From Affinundibacterium flavidum (lineage in GTDB: Bacteria > Pseudomonadota > Gammaproteobacteria > Burkholderiales > Burkholderiaceae_D), in NCBI RefSeq assembly GCF_014284175.1, contig NZ_JACOGA010000004.1, forward strand, positions 270,185-334,184: DNA of 64,000 bases, written 5' to 3'. Within the stretch, counting starts at the first letter, position 1, and the number at the start of each line of letters is the position of its first letter. This document shows, piece by piece, positions 56,538-64,000 of the stretch. The position numbers and the translations under genes are program-made. Under the pieces are notes generated by a model. It was given only the letters and a program-made list of their open reading frames with translations, was not told the DNA's origin and made no database searches.

Positions 56538-57413
56538 TTATGCTGCCATTAATGGTTTAGGAAGACCCTTGTCGGTTATTTTTAGCTTCTGACTGAAAAA
56601 CATTACTTCCGATCCAATATATCTTGTTTGTGCTGTGTAGCTCAGACCATAATCTAACGACCGTGTATTCACATACATATCTTTTATTTCTTCAACGTTA
56701 TCATACGACACGAGCCATTTTCTACCGAAGCGCGAACTCTGCAATAATTTGGCGATATTTTCATGGTCGATTCGCTCATAAAAATTACGGTATAGTCCTT
56801 GACCTTTTACAAAATATGGAGGGTCTAAATAAATTAGAGATTTTGACGGTAGAAATGAAGCACAGCGTTTTAAGAGTGAAAGAGCATCTTCACAATAAAC
56901 GGAAATATTTAAAGCATTTAAGGCGATTCTTGCGATGCGATCCGACAATACTTTTTTATTCAATCGCGCATCCATTTTATAAACACCAGCTTGTTCTTTC
57001 CCGCCAATAACACCTGCTTTCAGAATCCCAGAACGATTCGTACGATTTAAAAAGAGCGTTGCAAAGCCTCTTTCAACCTGGCTAACTTCAATTTTTCCTC
57101 GTAAGACATCACGCCAAAAATGCCATTGTTCCATATCTATTGGAGTGTCTTTTAGAAGCTTAAGTAGTTCTTCAGGATATCTGGTAACGCTAATCCAAAA
57201 ATCATAAATCGCAGTGTCATAGTCATTGATATGAATGTGCTTAGCAACTCCGTGGAATAACAAATCCAATGCAACCGCAGCTCCTCCAGCATAAGGTTCC
57301 AAGTAGTGTCCATCAACGAGGTTGTTTTCAACCATTAAATTTGTGACTAACGGAGCAAAGGCGGATTTGCCACCTGGGTATCGTAATGGAGAATAAAGTC
57401 TGTTTGAGTACAT
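56538..57413 (-). CDS. Dam-type DNA adenine N6-methyltransferase
   Basis: 291 residues. SPLRYPGGKSAFAP at the N-terminus and EPYAGGAAVAL form the S-adenosylmethionine site. LIYLDPPYFVKG (DPPY 197-200) is the catalytic motif of the D12/Dam class. The target sequence cannot be told. It starts 13 bp after the ATPase/TOPRIM gene and should be co-transcribed. This suggests a modification enzyme that protects host DNA from the ATPase partner. The AT-rich sequence suggests horizontal gain. Confidence 0.9.
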   Translation of the reverse strand: MYSNRLYSPLRYPGGKSAFAPLVTNLMVENNLVDGHYLEPYAGGAAVALDLLFHGVAKHIHINDYDTAIYDFWISVTRYPEELLKLLKDTPIDMEQWHFWRDVLRGKIEVSQVERGFATLFLNRTNRSGILKAGVIGGKEQAGVYKMDARLNKKVLSDRIARIALNALNISVYCEDALSLLKRCASFLPSKSLIYLDPPYFVKGQGLYRNFYERIDHENIAKLLQSSRFGRKWLVSYDNVEEIKDMYVNTRSLDYGLSYTAQTRYIGSEVMFFSQKLKITDKGLPKPLMAA

Positions 57414-57426
57414 GTTGTGAACGTTA

Positions 57427-59184
57427 TCATTTCATACTAGTCTTGGCCAGTTTTTTTTGGGATTCGATTTGAGTTTCGATATGTTTTACAGCTTCAACGA
57501 TTTTATCAATAAAAAGATTAACATTTAATTCGTTATCGGCAACCCAACCTTCAATTAATCTCAAATTATTTATGTTTTCTAGTCGACGATTAAACCATGT
57601 CTTTGCATGGTCGCGGTCTGCTGCGACAGTTTTCTCTGGTTTCGCTTCATTGCCTTGAAGATTCAAGACGTGCTCTTGAATATGATCAGTAGTATAGCTT
57701 TTTGCCCTAAGTAATTTACGCGTTTCTGGATAAGAGTTCTGATCGCTTACAAGCAATTGACACATTCCTTCAATAATTGGTTCTGGAGCTTGTTTTATCG
57801 TTAGACGCGGATCTACTGGAAGTCGAACAATATTTTTTACATTAGGAATCCCTCTTGACTCAGTATCTCCATCAACGACGACAATTACTGTTTTAAAGTA
57901 ATCGTCTGTCTTGTGCAAAGCCATCAAATTTGAGCACCCTAAGTGACAAGAAAGAACTTCAATCCTCTGATTTGTCGCAACTTGAATTTTGTTCAGTCGA
58001 GTTCTCGTTAATATTTTTTTGAGAAACAAAGCCGCTTCATCATCTTCAACATAAATTTTTATTGGCTTCTTTTTTTCCTCTGAAGAAAAACGTAAAAACA
58101 TATCGTCATGTATCTTTTGATATTCCGTGACGTCTAATAACTCTACTGGATTTCCACCTTGTAGATAGACGATTGAATCTTCGCGTTTTGAAATTTGAGG
58201 AACTTTTGAAATCTCAAAATGAACTTCAGAAAGTAACGTTAGTGAATGTGTCGTTGCGATTATTTGCAAATCTAGTCTACGTGCCTCCGTTTTCAATTCT
58301 TGAAATAATTTTTTTTGCGCTTGCGGGTGGAAGCCAGCATCAATTTCGTCAATTACCAATAAACCACCTGGATAATCATTTCCCATACTCGTCTTTATTT
58401 TTTGAAATGATGCCAATGCGGTGGCAATTGAACTTAAAGAGTCCTGACCGAGAGACACTCCTTTGCTGTCATACCCAGCATAAGGCGGGTGTAATGATCG
58501 TTTCTTTGTCCCCTTTACCCATTGGTTGGTAATTTCTGGTTGTTCACTTGAAGAGCCTGTATGGATTATTCGTTTTGTAAATTCGTCTATAAACATAGCG
58601 TCGGCAATATGCTCAGTCGTGAAAGCACTACTTTCCAGCGTTCCAGGTTCGGTTTCACCGACAGGCATCATTCGAATCATTCCTAAGTAAATAGTTGGTA
58701 GCGGTACCTTACCTGCTGCTTTTATAACGATATCACCTGCAACTATTTCGGTTTTAGGTTCATTTCTAGGAACTATACGAAGACCACTTCCCTTTCTCAA
58801 AGTTATATTGCACTTCTTTACTACAGGAGTGTCATTTGCAACATATGCTAAGAACACGTTTGGTTTCTCGGCTTCATTTTCAACGTAATCATTTTCCATT
58901 GATAGATGAATTATCTCGTGCAAATTACCTTGCGGAAGCTTGCCAAAAAATGTGAAATTTTGACCTCTAGTGATTCCTGACGCGTTAGCGATAAGTCCGA
59001 GTAAAGTCGATTTACCTACGCCATTTCGACCAGCAATCAAAGTAAATCTAGGAGCAATATTAATTTTTAAACTTCCTAATTTCCTAAATGGAATTTCAGA
59101 AAAATTTATCGAAGTGAGTTGAATTCTATTTAATATCTTTTTGCTTACTTCAGATACAGTTTTCTTATTGGTTTTCGTCGCCAT
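57427..59184 (-). CDS. ABC-type ATPase with C-terminal TOPRIM-like domain (OLD-like)
   Basis: 585 residues. Walker A GRNGVGKST (52-60), a signature-like SLGQDSLSS (244-252), Walker B LLVIDE (275-280) in LLVIDEIDAGFHP and the switch His313 in ATTHS make an SMC/ABC-like ATPase. From 374, IKIYVEDDEAALFLKKIL (Glu380) and VIVVVDGDTESRG (Asp438, Asp440) match a TOPRIM nuclease core. This is the plan of OLD nucleases. An internal charged segment (about 440-585) is not recognised. The partner methylase is not usual for simple OLD systems. Very AT-rich. Confidence 0.82.
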   Translation of the reverse strand: MATKTNKKTVSEVSKKILNRIQLTSINFSEIPFRKLGSLKINIAPRFTLIAGRNGVGKSTLLGLIANASGITRGQNFTFFGKLPQGNLHEIIHLSMENDYVENEAEKPNVFLAYVANDTPVVKKCNITLRKGSGLRIVPRNEPKTEIVAGDIVIKAAGKVPLPTIYLGMIRMMPVGETEPGTLESSAFTTEHIADAMFIDEFTKRIIHTGSSSEQPEITNQWVKGTKKRSLHPPYAGYDSKGVSLGQDSLSSIATALASFQKIKTSMGNDYPGGLLVIDEIDAGFHPQAQKKLFQELKTEARRLDLQIIATTHSLTLLSEVHFEISKVPQISKREDSIVYLQGGNPVELLDVTEYQKIHDDMFLRFSSEEKKKPIKIYVEDDEAALFLKKILTRTRLNKIQVATNQRIEVLSCHLGCSNLMALHKTDDYFKTVIVVVDGDTESRGIPNVKNIVRLPVDPRLTIKQAPEPIIEGMCQLLVSDQNSYPETRKLLRAKSYTTDHIQEHVLNLQGNEAKPEKTVAADRDHAKTWFNRRLENINNLRLIEGWVADNELNVNLFIDKIVEAVKHIETQIESQKKLAKTSMK

Positions 59185-59387
59185 AGATTTTTCTCAATTT
59201 TTTAGGTTTGTCTGCTTCTTTTAGCAATATTTTATTTTTTATAAATCATACATAGAATTAGTAGGCGAGTTACCGAGAGGTAAGTTTTATTTCTATAGAC
59301 GACGTGTTGAAAATCAAAAAACAACGTTCTGAAAGGGAAAATCAAAGCATAGGTTAAGCTCAGCATCGCATTCTCTTAACTATCCAC
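59185..59387. other. spacer upstream of the ATPase operon
   Basis: 203 bp, AT-rich, between the ATPase/TOPRIM gene and hipA. It should hold the ATPase promoter and the end of the hipBA transcript. No clear terminator or operator is seen. Confidence 0.45.
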
Positions 59388-60632
59388 TTAAATCTTAAAC
59401 ACAGATTCCATACGTTTAATTTCAGCCGCTGTTATTTGCAAACTCTTCGCTTCTTCCCGCCAAGTCTGCACCGCACCGAGCACTTCATCAAGAATGATCG
59501 CCGCTTGTTGTTCGTTCAGGCGGTAAAATTCATAGGTAGAAATAACTGCCTCTAGCGCATTCTCAGGTGTCGTTGCGATGCCTAGATGCAAGCTGTGTTC
59601 GCGCTTTGCTGGATTAGGATTCACATCGAAGGCAGGAGCGAGTCGCCAGCCTGAATCGTCTCTCAAGAAGCCGTGATTGCGCAGATGATCGTCTCTGTTT
59701 CCGATGGTGACATTAAACAAGAGTCGTCTAAATAGTTGCGCTAAATCGGTTTCGATAAAGCCGCGTGATCCATGTTCTGTGAGGACTTGAGCGATGTCTA
59801 AATAGCTGCCGGATTCACCATCTTGTTTGCCCGTCATGGTCATGGCAGAGGCATACATGCGGCGTCGATGATTAAGTCTGTCAAACCGTTGCACGCAGAA
59901 GGTGTGGTAATGGGAATTGAGTTGTTCGACTTGGGCATTGGGAACGTGAATGCCAGCCTTTTTTGCCAGATGGTGTGCCAGATATTCCCATTTTCCTATG
60001 TCGTAGCGATCTTCCTGTGCGGGAAACTTGGCGATCCACAAGCTACCATCGATGTTTTGAAAATTGGCTTTTGGTCGCGCTCCACCGAGCGATGAGCCTG
60101 GTGCCATCAGCATCGCCAGCCATTGCTCGTATTCTGGTAAAAATTCAATCCCAACTTCTTGTATCCGTGTTGCCAATGCTTGTAATTCACGTAGTTGACT
60201 GACAGGTGGAACGGCAAATTCTGCGGCGGCAATAAAGTGGCCTTGATTGTTCTGAAATTGTAAACCGCCCATACGAGAGGTATCTTGTACAGCGAGTAAA
60301 AAATCAATATCAAATAATGTCTTGCTGGTTCTATTTTCTTTGATAGCGCTTAAAGATTCTCGACGTTCTATCAAGACGCGGCCCCATCGATCTGGTGCAG
60401 AATCCCGAAAGATGCCTGCGAGTGTGCCGCGTACTGGATATTGATGTCCATTGACTAGTGGGAGATAAGGATCAATCGCATAGGCATCTTTATGCTGCAG
60501 CCATGTGCTTTCATAACTAAATGAGGCCGGCGCTTCATTGCGATCAGAAATCCGCAACTCTCCTATCAATACTGGCTGTATGAAGCCAATATCATCTAAC
60601 CAGACTTTTACAAGAGTAGACGGACGTGCCAT
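59388..60632 (-). CDS. hipA: HipA-family serine/threonine kinase toxin
   Basis: 414 residues. GSSLGGARPKA (179-189) is the Gly-rich loop with the regulatory serines. NRDDHLRNHGFL (312-323) has the catalytic Asp and Asn. LAPAFDVNP (331-339) is the metal-binding DFG equivalent. The N-terminal HipA_N-like part has RGTLAGIFRDSAPDRWGR. HipA kinases phosphorylate translation factors such as GltX and cause growth arrest; whether this one does so is inferred. It begins 2 bp after hipB. Confidence 0.88.
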   Translation of the reverse strand: MARPSTLVKVWLDDIGFIQPVLIGELRISDRNEAPASFSYESTWLQHKDAYAIDPYLPLVNGHQYPVRGTLAGIFRDSAPDRWGRVLIERRESLSAIKENRTSKTLFDIDFLLAVQDTSRMGGLQFQNNQGHFIAAAEFAVPPVSQLRELQALATRIQEVGIEFLPEYEQWLAMLMAPGSSLGGARPKANFQNIDGSLWIAKFPAQEDRYDIGKWEYLAHHLAKKAGIHVPNAQVEQLNSHYHTFCVQRFDRLNHRRRMYASAMTMTGKQDGESGSYLDIAQVLTEHGSRGFIETDLAQLFRRLLFNVTIGNRDDHLRNHGFLRDDSGWRLAPAFDVNPNPAKREHSLHLGIATTPENALEAVISTYEFYRLNEQQAAIILDEVLGAVQTWREEAKSLQITAAEIKRMESVFKI

Positions 60633-60634
60633 GT

Positions 60635-61072
60635 TTACCCCTGTTTGTCTGATGGGGGCTTATTTTTATATTTCGCCATGACCTGATTGATTAACGATGG
60701 CGCATTTACCTGAAAAGTATTCTCAGTCACGCCAGTTTTGCGTGGTAGTTTTAACGTTGAGCTGATGCTGTTTCGCTTAGATTTTGTAGCCAAGCTTGCA
60801 TCCTGTAGTTTGCGCCCCAATACATCTTCATTTGCCAGATGATCGATATCGTTTGCTAAACCTAAAGTTTGTAGTGCACTCAGATACGAGCCAAATGCCA
60901 CTGTAGGATCACCATTTTCAACTCGACGCAGGGTTTCTCTTGAAACACCCATACGCTCAGCGAACAAGCTTGTAGTGAGCTTACGCCGTAGTCGGGCAAG
61001 ACGAATGCGTTCACCCAATGCCACCATCTGAGTGGTTTGATTTGGATAAAGAGTGAGAGATTTTTTTACCAT
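60635..61072 (-). CDS. hipB: HipB-like HTH antitoxin
   Basis: 145 residues. The XRE/Cro-type helix-turn-helix is ERIRLARLRRKLTTSLF then RMGVSRETLRRVENGDPTVAF (about 17-65). The C-terminal half is basic and Ser/Thr/Asn-rich without a clear fold. It represses its own operon and neutralises HipA in known systems. It is longer than E. coli HipB (88 residues). The promoter upstream leaves almost no leader. Confidence 0.85.
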   Translation of the reverse strand: MVKKSLTLYPNQTTQMVALGERIRLARLRRKLTTSLFAERMGVSRETLRRVENGDPTVAFGSYLSALQTLGLANDIDHLANEDVLGRKLQDASLATKSKRNSISSTLKLPRKTGVTENTFQVNAPSLINQVMAKYKNKPPSDKQG

Positions 61073-61082
61073 GGTGACTTAT

Positions 61083-61127
61083 ATCATAGGCAAAGCATTT
61101 AATTTTGTCAATTATATGAGTCAATTA
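61083..61127 (-). promoter_or_regulatory. hipBA promoter with direct-repeat operator
   Basis: On the minus strand TTGACA (61111-61106) and TATGAT (61088-61083) are 17 bp apart, almost perfect sigma-70 boxes. TAATTGAC occurs twice (61107-61114 and 61120-61127 read on plus as GTCAATTA), 13 bp apart and overlapping the -35 box; probably HipB half-sites. Transcription should start about 4 bases before the hipB ATG. Confidence 0.75.
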
Positions 61128-61154
61128 ATGAGATTTCTTGAATGTCTTAATAAA

Positions 61155-61206
61155 ATAAAGCCACATAAATAAGGCAATTAAATAGCTATTGCTTGATTTA
61201 TGTGGC
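61155..61206 (-). terminator. terminator of dctA
   Basis: GCCACATAAAT / ATTTATGTGGC stem (61196-61206 / 61160-61170) with an inner smaller stem and TTTATTTTATT on the minus strand after it. It separates dctA from the hipBA promoter. Confidence 0.78.
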
Positions 61207-61222
61207 ACGTTTGCCGGAAGAT

Positions 61223-62530
61223 TTACACTGGCAATTTATCTGCGAGCACAGGGTTTTCAGGTGTAGCTGCTACCGTACTCGGTTTCCCCAACTCTCTATG
61301 CATAACATCATGCTGCAATTCACCTTCCCAATGCGATACCACGACCGTCGCGATGCCGTTACCGATGAAGTTGGTGAGGGCGCGGGCTTCTGACATGAAG
61401 CGGTCGATGCCGAGGATGAGCGCCAAACCTGCGACAGGAATTGTTGGCACAACCGCCAAAGTTGCTGCGAGGGTGATGAATCCTGCACCGGTCACGCCAG
61501 ATGCACCTTTGGACGTCAGCATGGCGACCCCTAGCATGGTGAGTTGTTGCGTCAGAGTGAGTTCGATGTTTAATGCTTGTGCTACGAATAAAGCCGCCAT
61601 CGTCATGTAGATATTGGTGCCGTCCAGATTGAAGGAGTAACCGGATGGAACGACCAAGCCAACCACGGATTTTGAGCAACCCATTTTTTCCAGTTTATTC
61701 ATCAAAGGTACTAAGGCAGATTCTGAAGACGACGTGCCCAATACCGTCAGCAATTCTTCTTTGATGTAGACAATGAAGCGGAAGATATTAAAACCGACTA
61801 GCTTGGCGATAGAACCGAGCACGATGATGATGAACAAGATACAGGTTAGATAGAAACTACCCATCAACGCGGCTAAAGGTTTTAAGGAAGCGAGGCCGTA
61901 CTTGCCGATGGTGAAAGCCATCGCCGCGCCAGCACCGATTGGTGCTAATTTCATGATCACATTCATCATGCCAAAGAAAATATGCGAGGCTTCTTCTATG
62001 AATAAATGTACAGCCTTGCCAGTTTTACCCATGCGCATCATGGCGTAACCGAACAAGACAGCAACCAATAAAACTTGTAATAAATCGCCAGAACCCGTGA
62101 AGGCATCGGTGAAGGTTTTAGGAATAATGTGGAGTAAAAAGTCGACTGTACTTTGGTCATGTGCAGCTTTGGCATAAGTTGCCACCGCTTTCGCATCGAG
62201 TGTGGCAGGGTCAACATTGAAACCCGCACCAGGGCGTATCAGATTGACGACGATTAAGCCTATGGCTAGAGCGAGCGTCGAAACCACTTCAAAATAGATT
62301 AAGGCTTTGCCGCCAACGCGACCGACTTTTTTCATATCGCCGGCACCCGCGATACCCAATACCACGGTGCAGAAAATCACGGGACTGATCAGCATCTTGA
62401 CCAGAGCGATAAAACCATCGCCAAGCGGTTTTAGTTTGACGGCATTGGTCGCATCGAGAAAACCAAATAGACCGCCACAAAAAATGGCGAGTAAAACCCA
62501 AAAGTAAAGATGTCCGGTAAAGCGTTTCAT
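61223..62530 (-). CDS. dctA: C4-dicarboxylate transporter DctA
   Basis: 435 residues, the usual length. A proton/cation symporter of the DAACS family for succinate, fumarate and malate. Signature segments: [41 protein letters not shown] (the serine-rich hairpin), [20 protein letters not shown] (the NxDG region) and [15 protein letters not shown]. An AGGAG site precedes the ATG. No DctB/DctD genes and no sigma-54 box are seen nearby. Confidence 0.95.
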   Translation of the reverse strand: MKRFTGHLYFWVLLAIFCGGLFGFLDATNAVKLKPLGDGFIALVKMLISPVIFCTVVLGIAGAGDMKKVGRVGGKALIYFEVVSTLALAIGLIVVNLIRPGAGFNVDPATLDAKAVATYAKAAHDQSTVDFLLHIIPKTFTDAFTGSGDLLQVLLVAVLFGYAMMRMGKTGKAVHLFIEEASHIFFGMMNVIMKLAPIGAGAAMAFTIGKYGLASLKPLAALMGSFYLTCILFIIIVLGSIAKLVGFNIFRFIVYIKEELLTVLGTSSSESALVPLMNKLEKMGCSKSVVGLVVPSGYSFNLDGTNIYMTMAALFVAQALNIELTLTQQLTMLGVAMLTSKGASGVTGAGFITLAATLAVVPTIPVAGLALILGIDRFMSEARALTNFIGNGIATVVVSHWEGELQHDVMHRELGKPSTVAATPENPVLADKLPV

Positions 62531-62858
62531 GTTTGTCTCCTGATAATTTTTTGACCATTGCAGCTAAGGTAGCTAAGACTGCTATGACAGCTCTGATAGC
62601 AATGGCGAAACTGGATGATCCGTTACATGAATATGGCGTATGAGCGAACTATCCTTGTGCCCATTATCAAGAGTGGCGCGGGCAGCGTCTATTGTGGATA
62701 ACCGCAATGGGGTTTTCCCTTAGGGTTCATATTTTCGCAGTTCAAGCCCTCGACTCAACAGTTCATCGCTTTGCTATGGAGACAAGATGACGGTTTCGAT
62801 ACAGTGCACTCCTCAACGCAATTTCTGCATACGATTAACTTAATTAGGAAGACCTACC
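62531..62858. other. divergent intergenic region
   Basis: 328 bp between dctA (minus) and the DUF2807 gene (plus). It should hold both promoters. I looked for a sigma-54 element in front of dctA and saw none. No repeat or riboswitch is recognised. Confidence 0.5.
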
Positions 62859-63719
62859 ATGCGTACTATTTTTGCACTTTGTTCAATTTTGGCTTTCTCT
62901 GGCTGCGCTATCATCATCGCTCCAGACGGTAATGATGCTCGCTTTGAAACTGCCTGGAGTAGCAATGCAATTAAGGGAAATGGCGATGTCACAAGTGATA
63001 AGCGTCAAGTGAATGGCTTAGCCGCCTTAAGTGTCAGTGGCCCTATGCAAGTCGAAGTCAGAGTCGGTGCTGCGCCTGGATTAGAAATTATTGGCGATAG
63101 TAATTTACTTAATCTGGTGCAAACGCAGGTGAGTGGTGATACACAAAAAATTTGGATAGACGAAAAATTCAATAGCAACAATCCTATTCGCGTGGTGTAC
63201 ACAGTGCCAGCCGTGACGGAGATTACTTCTAATGGCTCGGGTCGTTTGATGGTGAATGGCTTGAACGGCGGGAATTTGAGCGTACGCAACTACGGTTCAC
63301 GCAGCGTGAATTTGGATGGTAACGTGAGTCGCATCGACATCGTGAATACTGGCTCTGGCAGCATCAATGCATTGGGTTTGATGAGTAAGGATGCAAAAGT
63401 CAACTTGCAAGGTTCTGGCTCTTTGAATCTGGGCGCCGTGAACGGCAATGAATTGGCAATCACCGTGAATGGCTCCGGTTCAGTCCATGCGAGCGGTAAC
63501 GTGCGCAATCTGGTAGCACAGACTCACGGTTCTGGCTCGGCAGATCTCTCCGCAGTGAAGAGCTTGAGCGCCGATTTAAATAGTTATGGTTCAGGCTCAG
63601 TGACGGCAGCTGTTTCACAAAACGTCAACGCGCAAAGTAATGGATCTGGTAGCGTGAATGTGTATGGCAATCCGGCACAGCGTAATGTGAATGGACGCCG
63701 GGTGAATTTTATCAACTGA
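62859..63719 (+). CDS. DUF2807 lipoprotein, short paralogue
   Basis: 286 residues with a lipobox FSGC (Cys17). The DUF2807 head is WSSNAIKGNGDVTSDKRQVN with VSGPMQVEVRVG. The body has repeating turns GSGR, GSGS (about eight) spaced near 20 residues. It is a shorter relative of the gene at 43840, with mostly uniform GSGS turns. A predicted beta-solenoid at the cell envelope. AGGAAG precedes the ATG. Role unknown. Confidence 0.85.
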   Translation: MRTIFALCSILAFSGCAIIIAPDGNDARFETAWSSNAIKGNGDVTSDKRQVNGLAALSVSGPMQVEVRVGAAPGLEIIGDSNLLNLVQTQVSGDTQKIWIDEKFNSNNPIRVVYTVPAVTEITSNGSGRLMVNGLNGGNLSVRNYGSRSVNLDGNVSRIDIVNTGSGSINALGLMSKDAKVNLQGSGSLNLGAVNGNELAITVNGSGSVHASGNVRNLVAQTHGSGSADLSAVKSLSADLNSYGSGSVTAAVSQNVNAQSNGSGSVNVYGNPAQRNVNGRRVNFIN

Positions 63720-63744
63720 TGAAGAAATTTTTCAGGCAAGTTAA

Positions 63745-63773
63745 AAAGGCGACAAAATTTTGTCGCCTTTTTT
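63745..63773 (+). terminator. rho-independent terminator after the DUF2807 gene
   Basis: AAAGGCGACAAAA / TTTTGTCGCCTTT perfect stem followed by more T residues. Confidence 0.93.
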
Positions 63774-63797
63774 CGTCTTTTTTTGTTTGTCATTTAC

Positions 63798-63893
63798 CTA
63801 CGCAAATTTGCACTAACCAGAGTTTCATCGCGTAAGGTGCGCCGTGCGCACCACACACGTTGACCTAGGCTTCGGTGCGCATGGCGCACCCTT
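63798..63893. repeat. dispersed inverted repeat, copy 2
   Basis: CTACGCAAATTTGCACT, then GGTGCGCCGTGCGCACC (63836-63852) and GGTGCGCATGGCGCACC (63874-63890). It matches copy 1 at 5154-5250 over its whole length, including the leader, with scattered changes. A further fragment GCCGTGCGCACCCTTTGG lies near 63976 at the window end. Confidence 0.85.
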
Positions 63894-64000
63894 GTATTAT
63901 GAATGAAGAGTCGGTATTTTCACGGACTCGATGTTTTAACAGTTTTTGATAGGCATATCAGAAACGAGCAACTGGATGCCGTGCGCACCCTTTGGTTAAA

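Noticed and set aside
56538..59184. Assignment of the ATPase/TOPRIM gene to PARIS (AriA/AriB)
   Set aside because: PARIS uses a separate DUF4435 effector; here the TOPRIM-like part is in the same chain and the partner is a methylase.
62531..62760. Sigma-54 promoter for dctA
   Set aside because: I found no TGGCAC-N5-TTGC-like element on the minus strand upstream of dctA.

Overview
The window looks like the chromosome of a betaproteobacterium of the order Burkholderiales, probably Oxalobacteraceae and perhaps Undibacterium-like. This rests on the dapF-DUF484-xerC order, a fused one-chain indolepyruvate:ferredoxin oxidoreductase, dctA, many secreted M16/M28 peptidases and moderate GC content. 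The genus is an inference. I see no rRNA, tRNA, CRISPR array, prophage or complete insertion sequence.

Layout. 0-8.5 kb: a nitrilase-fold enzyme, an M16 zinc protease, a secreted alpha/beta hydrolase behind four copies of an 18-bp operator, an FHA protein, and two non-coding transposon-like elements with terminal inverted repeats. 8.5-16.4 kb: an aspartokinase, a giant RTX adhesin-like protein built from five long modules and ending in DUF4214, then a decayed DUF4124 gene. 16.4-31 kb: a beta-solenoid protein, DUF1857, DUF423, the indolepyruvate oxidoreductase, dapF-DUF484-xerC, a secreted amidohydrolase with a DesK/DesR-like two-component pair, and an amino acid permease.

31.6-37.2 kb is a close-packed run: a TraB/GumN protein, a small unknown, a lipoprotein joining DUF4214 to a c-type haem domain, a TlpA-like thioredoxin, a DUF4266 lipoprotein, a DUF3570 outer-membrane protein and an ApbE-type flavin transferase. 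It looks like an uncharacterised envelope redox system. 37.3-43.7 kb is AT-rich. It holds a polytopic membrane protein, a DUF4214-esterase fusion, and divergent gene pairs that match all four steps of the mycobacterial route to polyprenyl-phosphoryl-D-arabinofuranose (UbiA-type phosphoribosyltransferase, PAP2-type phosphatase, DprE1, DprE2).

43.8-56.3 kb: a GSG-repeat DUF2807 lipoprotein, a hexose-6-phosphate mutarotase, a TonB receptor with a Fur box inside its promoter, two very different M28 peptidases, a class II amidotransferase, an EVE protein, and a VOC protein with a WYL/HTH regulator. 56.5-61.1 kb looks like a small defence island: an AT-rich operon of an ABC-type ATPase with a TOPRIM-like C-terminus plus a Dam-type adenine methylase, next to a hipBA toxin-antitoxin operon. 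The window ends with dctA, a second DUF2807 lipoprotein and a second copy of a dispersed inverted repeat.

The best candidates for an undescribed system are the DUF4214-cytochrome/TlpA/DUF4266/DUF3570/ApbE cluster, the arabinofuranose-precursor cluster in a Gram-negative, and the methylase/ATPase-TOPRIM pair. All function calls come from reading translated sequence by eye; no database search was run.
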